NCBI RefSeq assembly: GCF_900461105.1
Contig: NZ_UFWZ01000001.1
Coordinates: forward strand, 2,378,501 to 2,442,500
DNA from: Clostridium putrefaciens
Lineage (GTDB): Bacteria; Bacillota; Clostridia; Clostridiales; Clostridiaceae
Direction of reading: 5' to 3'
Length of the DNA stretch: 64,000 nt
Both the position numbers and the translations under genes were made by a program. Below are positions 35,871 through 45,058 of this stretch, one piece after another. Positions within the stretch are counted from its first letter, which is position 1; each line of letters begins with the position of its first letter. The notes beneath the pieces were generated by a model. It saw only the letters and a program-made list of their open reading frames with translations, was not told where the DNA came from and ran no database searches.

Positions 35871-36893
35871 TTATCTTTCTCCTAATTTAAGATTGGGTCT
35901 TGCATTTAAATCTAGTTCAGATTTTATTCCTTTCATAAACTCAAAATAACCAGCACTTCCTATCATTGCAGCATTATCAGTACATAAAATAGGATCTGGA
36001 AATAAAACCTCTATGCCTTCTTTACTTCCCTTTTCAATAAGATTTCTTCTAAGTTCTGAATTAGATGCAACTCCACCTGCTATAGCTATCTTATCTACCC
36101 CTTTTATTTTACAAGCTTTAAGAGCATTATCTGTAAGAACTTCAACTACAGCCTTTTGAAATGATGCGGCCACATCTGCCTTATTTACTTTCTCATTTTT
36201 CATTTCCATTTTATTTAGATAATTTAAAACTGATGACTTTACACCACTAAAAGAAAAATCTAAAGATCCATCATGAAAATTAGCTTTAGGAAACTTTATA
36301 GCATCCTTATTTCCTTCTTTTGAAAGTATATCTATCTTAGGACCTCCTGGATATCCAAGACCTAGTGACCTTGCAACTTTATCATAAGCTTCTCCTGCCG
36401 CATCATCTCTAGTTTCACCTATAACCTCAAACTTACCAAAATCTTTTACATATACAATAAATGTATGTCCACCTGATACTACAAGACACATAAAAGGTGG
36501 TTTTAAATCTTTATGTTGGATAAAGTTGGCACTTATATGACCTTCAATATGATTTATACCTATTAAAGGTTTTTTACTTCCATAAGCTAAACCCTTTGCA
36601 TATTGTATACCTACCAAAAGTGCCCCTACAAGTCCTGGCCCATAGGTTACAGCTATGGCATCTATATCATTTAAATTCATAGAAGCCTCTTCTAGTGCTT
36701 GTTGCACTACAGTATTTACTGCTTCTATGTGTTTTCTCGATGCTACTTCTGGAACTACGCCTCCAAACTTTTTATGAGTTTCTATTTGAGATGAAATTAT
36801 ATTTGAAAGAACTTGTCTCCCGTTTACTACAACTGCTGCGGCTGTTTCATCACAACTACTTTCTATCGCTAATATCCTTATACTTTTATCCAT
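35871..36893 (-). CDS. tsaD: tRNA N6-threonylcarbamoyltransferase TsaD
   Basis: TsaD joins threonylcarbamoyl-AMP to adenine-37 of ANN-decoding tRNAs, with TsaB and TsaE, in the cytoplasm. The 340 residues match the family. Marks are the opening [16 protein letters not shown], the metal-binding [20 protein letters not shown] and the ASNSELR block. I start at ATG 36893 because AAGGATGG lies upstream at the right distance; a TTG at 36899 is closer to it. It heads a two-gene unit with the hydrolase. Neither tsaB nor tsaE is in this window. Confidence 0.96.
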   Translation of the reverse strand: MDKSIRILAIESSCDETAAAVVVNGRQVLSNIISSQIETHKKFGGVVPEVASRKHIEAVNTVVQQALEEASMNLNDIDAIAVTYGPGLVGALLVGIQYAKGLAYGSKKPLIGINHIEGHISANFIQHKDLKPPFMCLVVSGGHTFIVYVKDFGKFEVIGETRDDAAGEAYDKVARSLGLGYPGGPKIDILSKEGNKDAIKFPKANFHDGSLDFSFSGVKSSVLNYLNKMEMKNEKVNKADVAASFQKAVVEVLTDNALKACKIKGVDKIAIAGGVASNSELRRNLIEKGSKEGIEVLFPDPILCTDNAAMIGSAGYFEFMKGIKSELDLNARPNLKLGER

Positions 36894-37115
36894 ATTCAAC
36901 CATCCTTAATATAATCATTCTGTAATTATATTATACTTAATACGAATTATATAATCAATGAGTTCGAAGTCAATAATAAATTTAACACATAAAATTAAAA
37001 AGACACTTGAGAACATAAGTTTTCAGTGATAGAATAATTACCATGGAAATAATATATTATATGAATCTATAAATAGCTTTATATAATCTTAAGTTCTAAT
37101 AAAGGAGTAATGTTT

Positions 37116-37742
37116 ATGTCATGCTATTATGCAAAGGTTGTTGTAAAGGGATCTCCTATATCTAAATCTAATTTTAAATTATTTAACCTTAGTGGACGAG
37201 CTATTTTGCCTTATAATTCAGGAAAATACCACGATAGATATGCATTATATGAAGAAGAAATTGCCTATGCTACTATGTGCCAAAATCCTAATTTAATACT
37301 TACAGAATCTTTAATAGCAATATTGAAGGTTTATTATAAAAGCTCTAAACGTCACCCTGACACAAATAATATTACCAAAAGTATATTTGATGGAATCGAA
37401 AAAAGTGGATTAATAATAAACGATGCTCAAATAAGGAGACTTTATATAGAGGAATTATATGATAAAGTAAACCCTAGGTTTGAATTAGAGCTTTACGCTG
37501 AAAGTAAGTACAATATTTCTTATAAAATAAGTGGAAATGAAACTCTACTAGATCCAATAGAATATACTCCACCATCAAATAAGGTAGTAAAATCTCCTTC
37601 AAATTTACCTAAAGATAATTTAAAAAATGATCATAAAAAGTCATGTTATATCTGCTTAAAACCTTTAGGAGAAAATGCAGGTATGTCTGCTGATAATGGA
37701 AATAAGTTCATATGTGAGGGATGTTTTAAAAAGTTATTTTAA
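37116..37742 (+). CDS. RusA-like protein with C-terminal zinc knuckle
   Basis: The 208 residues have an N-terminal RusA-type Holliday-junction resolvase fold (about 1-125). The active-site region reads HPDTNNITKSIFDGI...INDAQI. Compared with E. coli RusA (RDLDNLQKAAFDAL...LDDAQV), Asp70, Lys76 and Asp91 are retained, but Asp72 is replaced by Asn (AAT in the sequence). Residues 125-170 are a Pro/Lys-rich linker, and the tail has CYICLKPLG...CEGCFKKLF, a CxxC-CxxC zinc knuckle. RusA genes are usually phage-borne; this one stands alone among housekeeping genes. It may bind junctions without cutting them, or cut with altered metal use. ATG 37116 sits 8 nt after AAAGGAG. Confidence 0.78.
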   Translation: MSCYYAKVVVKGSPISKSNFKLFNLSGRAILPYNSGKYHDRYALYEEEIAYATMCQNPNLILTESLIAILKVYYKSSKRHPDTNNITKSIFDGIEKSGLIINDAQIRRLYIEELYDKVNPRFELELYAESKYNISYKISGNETLLDPIEYTPPSNKVVKSPSNLPKDNLKNDHKKSCYICLKPLGENAGMSADNGNKFICEGCFKKLF

Positions 37743-37765
37743 TCTTCTCTAATACTTACCACATT

Positions 37766-38617
37766 TTAAATATTCCAAAGCCTTTCTTTTAATAGTTTTA
37801 TATGATTTGGATTAGTGCCACAGCATCCGCCTATATATATTGCTCCTGCTTTATATATAGATTCCATTTCATCTAAAAATTCAGATTCTAATACACCATA
37901 AGTTAATATATTATCTTCTTCTTTTGGTATTCCTAAATTAGGTTTAGCTATTATATCAAATGCTGAATATGTTTTAAATTCATTGGTTAATGACAAGGCT
38001 TTTGATCTTACATCTACGCAGTTAAATCCTAAAGCTTTTAACTTATAATCCTTAAGTAACCTTACAATATCTTTTATGTTCTCTCCTGAATATAATCTAT
38101 TATCATTATTAAATGTAAAGCTTAAAAATATATCTTTATTAGTCTCCTTAAATGCATCTAACGCACATAATGCCTCCTCCATTTGATACATAGTTTCTAT
38201 AAATATCATATCTACATTTAACTCTTTAATTATTTTAGCTATTTCATAATAAGTTTCATATATTTCTTTTGAGTCTACAGATTTATCTTTCATATTAACG
38301 CCAAGAGGACCTACATCATACGCAACTAAACTATTTCCCTTTGACTGATTTGCTATATCAATAGATGCCTTTATTAAGGTTTTAAGTTTGTAATCATCAC
38401 CTTTTAAGCTTATTCCATTTAAGGAAAAGCTATTAGTAAGTATTATGTCGCTTCCTGATCTTACGTACCTTTCATGAACATTTTTAATTAAATCTTTATT
38501 TTTAATATTTAACTCCGGTATGTTTTTATAGTCATTTATTCCACTTTGCTTTAAAAGTGAACCCATGGCTCCATCTAGTAATATATAATTGTTTTTTATC
38601 TTTCTATCATTTTTCAT
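37766..38617 (-). CDS. Homocysteine S-methyltransferase-like protein
   Basis: The 283 residues match a pterin-free homocysteine methyltransferase domain (PF02574) without the cobalamin part. It is a TIM barrel opening ILLDGAMGSLLKQ. The three zinc-binding cysteines are in FNCVD and GGCCGT. It should transfer a methyl group from a donor such as S-methylmethionine or a corrinoid protein to homocysteine to make methionine; the donor cannot be told. ATG 38617 is chosen because AAAGGAAG lies 8 nt before it; a long N-terminal extension up to 38704 looks untranslated. No S-box riboswitch is visible in the leader. Confidence 0.87.
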   Translation of the reverse strand: MKNDRKIKNNYILLDGAMGSLLKQSGINDYKNIPELNIKNKDLIKNVHERYVRSGSDIILTNSFSLNGISLKGDDYKLKTLIKASIDIANQSKGNSLVAYDVGPLGVNMKDKSVDSKEIYETYYEIAKIIKELNVDMIFIETMYQMEEALCALDAFKETNKDIFLSFTFNNDNRLYSGENIKDIVRLLKDYKLKALGFNCVDVRSKALSLTNEFKTYSAFDIIAKPNLGIPKEEDNILTYGVLESEFLDEMESIYKAGAIYIGGCCGTNPNHIKLLKERLWNI

Positions 38618-38771
38618 AGATACTTCCTTTCTATTCGAATATAATAAATATATATTATATTTTAAATATATCATAAAAGAAGATTGTTTATACAAAAGCC
38701 TCACCTTAAATGTTACTTTTTATAGATATCTTAACTTTTATGCATAATTTATTTTTAGGGGTGATATAACT

Positions 38772-39704
38772 TTGATTATTAAATCTAATAAAAGAAAGGA
38801 TATCCAAATATACTATATAACTACTACAATATTCCTCATAAATATTATACTAATAGTATTACTTTGGCTTAAATCTCCTTATATAAATCTTCCTATTTTC
38901 CACCTTTTTATATCTAATATGACCATAATTAGAATATTACCCTTGTTTGTTCTTCCATTTTCTTTACTTGAAATAAAGGTTAACCCTTTAGATAATAATG
39001 TTATGAAAGCTAAACTACCTTTGTTTTGTTTAATGGAGATTCTATTTATATTATATACACTTATAATATTTAAATTAAATAAGGGTGATTTATTCAATGA
39101 AACAGCTTTAAATATGTGTATACTCTTTATACCAATAGCCTTATATCAAATAAAAAAGCATCCAGAATGCAAAGAAGAAGATGATAGGCAAGTACGATGG
39201 CAAAAAGCCATGGGTACTTATGTAGAAAAGCCATCACTTACAACCACATTTTTTTGGAGGTACAAAATCAGCTTTAAGGATTTAAATAAAAACATAACTA
39301 GAAAAGAATTATTTAAAGCCCTTGTTAAAACTTTCATCAACCGAATATTTTTAACTCTAATACTTTTATCATTTTTTATTACTTATTATTATGAAAATAA
39401 GAGCATTTATCTTATAACCATAATATTAATACCGACTTTACTTAATGTTATATACCACATTATTGAAATAATATTTAATCTTTCAACTTATCTAGAAGGT
39501 TATTGTAATGATGAATTTGAAGAATCTTCTGGTAAATCTACTAATATAACTTATTATTATGTAATTACTGATTATACAAGAAAACGAGAAATAAAAATAC
39601 ATTCTAAATCACCTTTGTACATGAATAAAGGTGATTATATGAGAATTTATTATACTGCTCTAAGTAAAGAAGTAATTAAGTACCATAACATTCAGAAAAA
39701 CTAA
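38772..39704 (+). CDS. Multi-spanning membrane protein of unknown function
   Basis: The protein has 310 residues and about six membrane segments in two groups (residues 14-33, 50-65, 84-98, 112-126, then about 192-210 and 215-240). Between them lies a soluble loop with the cysteine and charge patch HPECKEEDDRQVRWQKA. A C-terminal soluble part has strands such as ITYYYVITDYTRKREIKI. I do not recognise a family. TTG 38772 is supported by AGGGGTG 8 nt upstream. It has its own strong terminator and no evident partner. Confidence 0.65.
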   Translation: MIIKSNKRKDIQIYYITTTIFLINIILIVLLWLKSPYINLPIFHLFISNMTIIRILPLFVLPFSLLEIKVNPLDNNVMKAKLPLFCLMEILFILYTLIIFKLNKGDLFNETALNMCILFIPIALYQIKKHPECKEEDDRQVRWQKAMGTYVEKPSLTTTFFWRYKISFKDLNKNITRKELFKALVKTFINRIFLTLILLSFFITYYYENKSIYLITIILIPTLLNVIYHIIEIIFNLSTYLEGYCNDEFEESSGKSTNITYYYVITDYTRKREIKIHSKSPLYMNKGDYMRIYYTALSKEVIKYHNIQKN

Positions 39705-39744
39705 AAAGAAGAAAGAAAATCTTTGCATTTTCTTTCTTCTTTTT
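39703..39744. terminator. Strong bidirectional terminator
   Basis: AAAAAGAAGAAAGAAAAT pairs perfectly over 18 bp with its complement at 39727-39744 around a 6-nt loop. It lies between the membrane protein gene and the convergent glp-like operon. Confidence 0.85.
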
Positions 39745-39778
39745 ATATTCATATAATTTAAAGCACTTTAATGTATGT

Positions 39779-40144
39779 TTATTTTGATGCTATACTTCTT
39801 GTTGCTATTATATTAACTCCAGTACCTGCTATGTCCTTAACTATTGTATCTCCTACATTTATAGGGGCCTTTACTTTTAATCCCTTTAACGCTTTAATAC
39901 AATCAAACATCTTGCCTTTTGGTACATCTATCTCTGTCTTTACAGGTACCACTTGTATTTCTCCATTTTCCACCTTTACTGAAGAGGTTATTATTCTTGT
40001 AGGATTAGTACACTCTTTTATTCCATACTCATAACCCCTCTTACAACTGTTCCCTGTAACATTAATAGCTTCTTTTCCTTGCATTTCAACCTCAAGCCTA
40101 CATCCCATAGGACAAGATATACATATTAACTCTCGTTTTTCCAT
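39779..40144 (-). CDS. DUF1667 protein of the anaerobic glycerol-3-phosphate module
   Basis: The 121 residues contain an N-terminal cysteine cluster CISCPMGC plus two further Cys (NSCKRGYE, KECTNP). The pattern suggests an Fe-S or zinc site. DUF1667 (COG3862) proteins are regularly encoded with a GlpA-like flavoprotein and an NAD(FAD) dehydrogenase, as here, and probably act as a small electron-transfer subunit analogous to GlpC. ATG 40144 follows AAAGGGAG; an upstream ATG at 40186 would overlap the previous gene. It is last in the three-gene operon. Confidence 0.82.
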   Translation of the reverse strand: MEKRELICISCPMGCRLEVEMQGKEAINVTGNSCKRGYEYGIKECTNPTRIITSSVKVENGEIQVVPVKTEIDVPKGKMFDCIKALKGLKVKAPINVGDTIVKDIAGTGVNIIATRSIASK

Positions 40145-40149
40145 ATTAC

Positions 40150-41409
40150 CTACTCCCTTTCTATCTTGATTGTGATGCTTTGGCATTTTATATGCTTTAA
40201 TAGCATATCTTTGCTTAATCTCACTGTTTCCATTTCACCTGGAGTAAGAATCCTTTTCTTTATATGCATCTCTCTTACATCATCAAAATACACTGCTACA
40301 TAACAATCTTTATATACTTCTCCAACTCTAAATCTAACTTCTAGTTGTTTTTCAACATTATTAGGATTTAACCTCTTAGGAACAGTATATCTTACTCCTT
40401 CAGTAGCTATTATATCTATTTTTTCCCCTTCAAAGCTTCTTCCATTTACATAATTTGCAGCATTTTTTCCTGCGTTATAACTTTCTAAAGTAACGTTATC
40501 CACAAGATCATGAACATGAAGCACATTTCCCGAGGCGAATATTCCTTCACTATCAGTTTGCATACTTTCATCCACTTCTGGTCCACCAGTTACATTAGAT
40601 AGTTTTATTTCAGCTTTTCTTGATAGCTCATTTTCAGGAAGTAATCCTACAGATAATAATAAAGTGTCACAAGGTATATATTCTTCGCTACCTTTAACTA
40701 ACTTTCTATTTTCATCGACTTTAGCCACAGTAACGCCCTCTACTCTATCTTTACCCTTTATATCTATAATTGTATGACTAAGTTTTAATGGTATATTAAA
40801 GTCGTCAAGACATTGAACTATATTTCTATTAAGTCCTCCAGAATAAGGCATAACCTCTACTACTGCCTTTACATTTGCTCCCTCTAAAGTCATTCTTCTA
40901 GCCATTATAAGACCAATGTCACCTGAACCTAATATAACAACTTCTTTACCTGGTACATATCCTTCTATATTAACAAACTTTTGAGCCGTACCAGCAGTGT
41001 ATATACCAGCGCATCTACTGCCTGGAATATTTATAGCCCCTCTTGGCCTTTCTCTACAACCCATAGCCAAAATTAAACTTTTAGCTTTTATTTCAATTAT
41101 TCCATCTTCTGGATTTACAGCTGTTATAACTTTTTCCTTAGTTAAATCAAGCACCATAGAATTTAACTTGTATGGTATTTTGTAATCATTTATCTTTTCC
41201 ACAAATCTTTCAGCATATTCTGGTCCTGTTAATTCCTCTTTAAATGTATGAAGTCCAAAACCATTGTGAATACATTGATTTAGTATTCCACCTAGGTGGT
41301 CTTCTCTCTCTAAGATTAATATACTATCTATACCCTCTTCTTTTGCAGCCACAGCTGCTGCCATACCAGCTGGTCCTCCTCCAATTATAACTATATCAAA
41401 TTCTTCCAT
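40150..41409 (-). CDS. NAD(FAD)-dependent dehydrogenase, GlpB-like partner
   Basis: The 419 residues form a two-dinucleotide-fold flavoprotein. The FAD site is IVIIGGGPAGMAAAVAA at the start; the NAD site is VVILGSGDIGLIMARRM near 170. A second FAD contact is SEGIFASGNVLHVHDL near 300. CGRERPRG-like ALGCRERP is replaced by AMGCRERPRG. It probably passes electrons from the GlpA-like subunit to NAD or another acceptor. ATG 41409 lies 8 nt after GGAGG. It is the middle gene of the operon, 28 nt after the glpA-like gene, and its stop is 5 nt before the DUF1667 start. Confidence 0.85.
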   Translation of the reverse strand: MEEFDIVIIGGGPAGMAAAVAAKEEGIDSILILEREDHLGGILNQCIHNGFGLHTFKEELTGPEYAERFVEKINDYKIPYKLNSMVLDLTKEKVITAVNPEDGIIEIKAKSLILAMGCRERPRGAINIPGSRCAGIYTAGTAQKFVNIEGYVPGKEVVILGSGDIGLIMARRMTLEGANVKAVVEVMPYSGGLNRNIVQCLDDFNIPLKLSHTIIDIKGKDRVEGVTVAKVDENRKLVKGSEEYIPCDTLLLSVGLLPENELSRKAEIKLSNVTGGPEVDESMQTDSEGIFASGNVLHVHDLVDNVTLESYNAGKNAANYVNGRSFEGEKIDIIATEGVRYTVPKRLNPNNVEKQLEVRFRVGEVYKDCYVAVYFDDVREMHIKKRILTPGEMETVRLSKDMLLKHIKCQSITIKIERE

Positions 41410-41437
41410 ACCTAAATCCTCCACTCTATATTTAAAA

Positions 41438-42874
41438 TTAGATTCCTTCTTTATTTTCTGATACTAATATATTAGAATTTCCTTTATTTTTCTTTATCAT
41501 TGTAACTGGAACATTTAACTCTTTAGACAATATATCAACTATTCTACTAGAACAAAATCCACCTTGACATCTTCCCATTCCAGCTCTAGTTCTTCTTTTT
41601 ACACCATCAAGTGTTGTTGCACCTAGTGGTCCTTTTATAGAATCTAAAATTTCACCTTCAGTTATAAGTTCACATCTACATATTATCTTACCATACCTTG
41701 GGTCCTTAGCTATTAATTCTCTTCTTTCATCATTACTCATTTCCCTAAACTTAGGTATAGACTTTCTTATAGCATCAAAGTTGCTTTTTAATGAAGGATT
41801 AAGCATTTTTATAACTATGTTTAATACAACTTCTGATATAGCTGGAGCGCTAGAAAGCCCTGGTGATTCTATTCCAGCAGCATTTATAAAGTTTTTAGCA
41901 TCTCTTGCCTCACCTATTATAAAATCATCTAAATTACTATGCGCCCTAAGACCTGAAAAGTTTGTTATTATTTGATTCATGGGAATGTTTTTAACACTTC
42001 TAGTAGCCCTTTTTAATATATCATCTAAGCCTTCTTTTGAAGTTGTAAAGTCTTCTTTATCATCTATATCCATAGCATTAGGACCAACTAAAAGATTTCC
42101 GTCTACTGTAGGTGTTACTAGTACACCTTTTCCCATATCTGTTGGAAGTTGAAATATAGTACCATTTATCATATCTCCTGCCGCCTTATCAAATAAACAG
42201 TATTCTCCTCTTCTTGGAGTTATTTGTATCTTATCTTCACTTACCATATTATTTATTTCATCTGCAAAAACTCCAGCTGCATTTATAACAACCTTACTTT
42301 CAATGTCACCATTATTAGTTTTTATTATATACCTATCATCTTTTTTAATTATATTTTCAACCTTTGTATTTAGTTTAAATTCTACTCCGTTTTTACAGGC
42401 ATTCTCTGACAATGCAATAGTAAGTTCATAAGGACAAACTATCCCCCCTGTAGGAGCATAAAGAGCTGCTACAACTTCTTCTGATATACTAGGTTCCATA
42501 TCTAAAATCTCTTCTTTTGATAATATTTTAAGATTTGGAACTCCATTTAATTCTCCTTGTTTCTTTAAGTCTTCTAGTTTATATGCATTTTCTTTTTCAA
42601 AACAAAGTACAAAAGATCCATTTCTCTTAAACGGAAAATCTAACTCATCCCTTAATTTATCAAACATTGCGTTACCTTTTGCATTTAATTTACCCTTCAT
42701 TGACTCTGGATTTGCATCATAACCTGCATGAATTATAGCACTATTTGCCTTGCTAGTTCCTGAAGATACATCTTCAGCCTTTTCTATAACGCAAGTATTT
42801 AATTCATACTTACTAATATCCCTTGCTATAGAAGCCCCTATGACACCTGCTCCAATAATTGTAACATCATACAT
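41438..42874 (-). CDS. GlpA-like glycerol-3-phosphate dehydrogenase flavoprotein
   Basis: The 478 residues consist of an FAD-dependent DAO domain (opening DVTIIGAGVIGASIARDIS) and a C-terminal BFD-type [2Fe-2S] domain (CRC...CQGGFC, about 398-450). This matches the anaerobic GlpA subunit that oxidises sn-glycerol 3-phosphate to dihydroxyacetone phosphate. With the next two genes it forms the clostridial three-part module. A good promoter (42999-43027) is separated from the gene by a full intrinsic terminator, so expression requires read-through. No glpK or glpF lies in the window. A lactate/2-hydroxyglutarate role is possible for such DAO enzymes but less likely with this operon. Confidence 0.85.
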   Translation of the reverse strand: MYDVTIIGAGVIGASIARDISKYELNTCVIEKAEDVSSGTSKANSAIIHAGYDANPESMKGKLNAKGNAMFDKLRDELDFPFKRNGSFVLCFEKENAYKLEDLKKQGELNGVPNLKILSKEEILDMEPSISEEVVAALYAPTGGIVCPYELTIALSENACKNGVEFKLNTKVENIIKKDDRYIIKTNNGDIESKVVINAAGVFADEINNMVSEDKIQITPRRGEYCLFDKAAGDMINGTIFQLPTDMGKGVLVTPTVDGNLLVGPNAMDIDDKEDFTTSKEGLDDILKRATRSVKNIPMNQIITNFSGLRAHSNLDDFIIGEARDAKNFINAAGIESPGLSSAPAISEVVLNIVIKMLNPSLKSNFDAIRKSIPKFREMSNDERRELIAKDPRYGKIICRCELITEGEILDSIKGPLGATTLDGVKRRTRAGMGRCQGGFCSSRIVDILSKELNVPVTMIKKNKGNSNILVSENKEGI

Positions 42875-42904
42875 TTAAAACCCTCCATTCTTTTATAACA
42901 AAAA

Positions 42905-42946
42905 AAGAGAACAAGACTTAAGTATCAACTTAAATCTGGTTCTCTT
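42905..42946 (-). promoter_or_regulatory. Leader terminator (attenuator) of the glp-like operon
   Basis: On the minus strand a stem (AGAGAAC...GTTCTCT outer part, TTAAG/CTTAA inner part) is followed by a 6-T run and then by the ribosome site and ATG 42874 within 30 nt. No promoter fits downstream of it, so the operon's mRNA must pass it. Bacillus glpD and glpF are controlled this way by the antiterminator GlpP; a similar control is inferred. Confidence 0.65.
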
Positions 42947-42998
42947 AAACTCACCAAACTTTTAAATATCTATTATCTTTTTATTAAATTATGTATTA

Positions 42999-43027
42999 AG
43001 TTTATCACATTTTACATTCTAATGCAA
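42999..43027 (-). promoter_or_regulatory. Probable promoter of the glp-like operon
   Basis: Minus strand TTGCAT (43022-43027), 17 bp, TAAACT (42999-43004). Transcription would begin about 50 nt before the leader terminator. Confidence 0.5.
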
Positions 43028-43126
43028 TGCGTTTCATAATCCTTATAATAACTTTTATATTACCTATATATTATTAAGGTACGTATTATTTAACTTTAAA
43101 ACTATATTTAGTGTGTTTTTTGTTTA

Positions 43127-43612
43127 TTAAATTATTTCTCCACTAATAGATACTATGACTTCTTTAAAATTAATTTTTTTTTCACATTTTTTCAATGCAT
43201 TTATTATAATCTCTGTTATATCCATGCAACAAGGTACTTCCATCCTAGCTAAAGTTAATGATTCTATTTGATTAACATTTAAGATCTCTATTATTGTATT
43301 TTCATAATTAACTGTATCCAAAGATTTAGGACATAATATAAGAGTCGCTTTATCTTTCATAAAGTCATTATGAAAGTTTCCATAAGCATAGGCAACACAA
43401 TCTGCAGATATAAGCAGATGTTTCTTCTGTAAAGCTGATGCGAAAGGACTTACAATTTTTAATTTTATAGGCCACTGTGAAATCTTTGATGACATATTTT
43501 CGACCCCATTTATATCTTCCACTTGCCCCTTTGTGCTATCTATATTAAATCCTTGAAATACATCAAAATCTACTGGAAATTGCATTCTATTCTTATTTTT
43601 ACCTGTCTCCAT
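43127..43612 (-). CDS. Cysteine-containing domain of an Fe-S protein, lacking its ferredoxin part
   Basis: The 161 residues match the C-terminal domain of a clostridial 4Fe-4S protein group, with QWPIKLKIVSP, LLISADCVAYAYGNFHNDF, LILCPK and MEVPCC in order. The conserved Cys residues of this domain are present. In the proteins I remember, an N-terminal CxxCxxC ferredoxin domain precedes it. Here that part is absent and replaced by a ~45-residue unconserved lead. The start has a fair site (AGGAGG). It may be a decayed or specialised form. It stands alone between the glp leader and the hut operon. Confidence 0.6.
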   Translation of the reverse strand: METGKNKNRMQFPVDFDVFQGFNIDSTKGQVEDINGVENMSSKISQWPIKLKIVSPFASALQKKHLLISADCVAYAYGNFHNDFMKDKATLILCPKSLDTVNYENTIIEILNVNQIESLTLARMEVPCCMDITEIIINALKKCEKKINFKEVIVSISGEII

Positions 43613-43669
43613 AAAGATCCTCCTGTATATAAATTATTTAAATCCTTTTAGATCATTATAGTTTAAATT

Positions 43670-43709
43670 TATATTTTAATCTGTACCTCATGTTACAGAT
43701 TAAAATATA
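43670..43709. repeat. 16-bp perfect inverted repeat
   Basis: Arms 43670-43685 and 43694-43709 (TATATTTTAATCTGTA) enclose 8 nt, about 58 bp upstream of the Fe-S remnant start. It could be an operator for that gene or the second part of the hut terminator. Confidence 0.5.
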
Positions 43710-43714
43710 AAATA

Positions 43715-43751
43715 CAAAGAAATATGTAAAGTTTAATTACATATTTCTTTG
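43715..43751 (-). terminator. Terminator of the hut operon
   Basis: CAAAGAAATATGTAA pairs over 15 bp with TTACATATTTCTTTG (loop 7 nt), 46 nt past the hutI stop. Confidence 0.7.
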
Positions 43752-43796
43752 CTTTAATTTTATTTGTGTTCTATTCTTAAATCTTATTTAATGGAT

Positions 43797-45035
43797 TTAA
43801 ATAACAACCCTTCCATCCTTAATTACCATATCTACAGTATTCATACCTATATTATAAGGTATAAATTTGTATGAAGGATATTTAAGCATTATAATATCTG
43901 CCTTTTTACCAACGTCTAAACTTCCAATCTCATCTGCCCTATCTAAAGCTGCTGCTCCATTTATAGTAAGAGCTGTTATTGACTCTTCTATAGAAAGGTT
44001 CATCTGAAGACAAGCAAGTGCAAACATTAATGGTATGGAGTTCGTAAAGCAGCTACCTGGGTTAAGGTCTGTAGCTAATGCTACTGCGCATCCGTTATCT
44101 ATCATCTCTCTTCCTCTTGCAAAAGATTCTTTTAAACTAAAGGCAGTACATGGAAGTAATGTAGCAACAGTACCTGCTTTAGCCATATCCTTTATTCCTT
44201 TATCCGAGGCTTGTAACAAGTGGTCTGCTGATGTAGCACCTAATTCACCTGCAAGCTCTGCCCCTCCTAGTTGTACTATTTCATCTGCATGAAGTTTTAT
44301 TTTCATACCTAAAGACTTAGCCGATTTTAATATTTCTCTTGACTGCTCTATAGAAAAAACATTCTTTTCACAAAATACGTCACAAAATTTCGCCTTATCT
44401 TTAACCTTTGGTAAAACTTCATTTATGATAAACTTTACGTAATCATCTGTTCTACCCTTGTATTCCTTTGGAGTTGCATGAGCGCCTAAAAATGTAGATA
44501 CTACATCCACAGCATGATCTTTGTTTAGTCTTTCCATCACCTTTAACTGCTTTAACTCTGTATCAATATCAAGTCCATATCCACTTTTCCCTTCTACAGT
44601 AGTTATACCAAACTTAATCATAGAATCTAATCTTTCCTGACCTAGGGTATAAAGTTCCTCTTCTGTAGCTTTTCTTGTGCTTTCTACACTATTTATTATG
44701 CCCCCGCCTCTTTCCATAATAGACATGTAGCTATCACCTTTTAATCTCCAAGAAAACTCTTCAGCCCTATATCCTCCAAATACAAAATGTGTATGAGAAT
44801 CAACAAATCCAGGAAGTACAGCTCTTCCTTTTGCTGATATTATTTCATATTCATCTTCATTTATATCCTTTAAAATTTCTTTTGATATTCCTATATCTTT
44901 TATGATTCCGTCCTCTATAATTATAGCTCCATCATAAATTACAGCTATATCCTGCATCTCTTTTCCCTTTTTAGCCTCAAATCCGCTACAGGTAACTATT
45001 TCAGAAGCATCTTTTATAATAACTTTATTTTTCAT
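43797..45035 (-). CDS. hutI: Imidazolonepropionase HutI
   Basis: HutI hydrolyses imidazolone-5-propionate to N-formimino-glutamate, the third step of histidine degradation. The 412 residues belong to the amidohydrolase family with a metal-dependent TIM barrel. Ligand motifs are VDSHTHFVFGG, KLHADEI and ATDLNPGS; the substrate-contact histidines lie in STFLGAHATPKEYKG. ATG 45035 lies 8 nt after AAGGGAG. An ATG at 45059 has no site and overlaps the ftcD stop. It is last in the operon hutU-ftcD-hutI. Confidence 0.95.
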   Translation of the reverse strand: MKNKVIIKDASEIVTCSGFEAKKGKEMQDIAVIYDGAIIIEDGIIKDIGISKEILKDINEDEYEIISAKGRAVLPGFVDSHTHFVFGGYRAEEFSWRLKGDSYMSIMERGGGIINSVESTRKATEEELYTLGQERLDSMIKFGITTVEGKSGYGLDIDTELKQLKVMERLNKDHAVDVVSTFLGAHATPKEYKGRTDDYVKFIINEVLPKVKDKAKFCDVFCEKNVFSIEQSREILKSAKSLGMKIKLHADEIVQLGGAELAGELGATSADHLLQASDKGIKDMAKAGTVATLLPCTAFSLKESFARGREMIDNGCAVALATDLNPGSCFTNSIPLMFALACLQMNLSIEESITALTINGAAALDRADEIGSLDVGKKADIIMLKYPSYKFIPYNIGMNTVDMVIKDGRVVI

Positions 45036-45058
45036 ATCTTTTACTCCCTTCAAATTCA

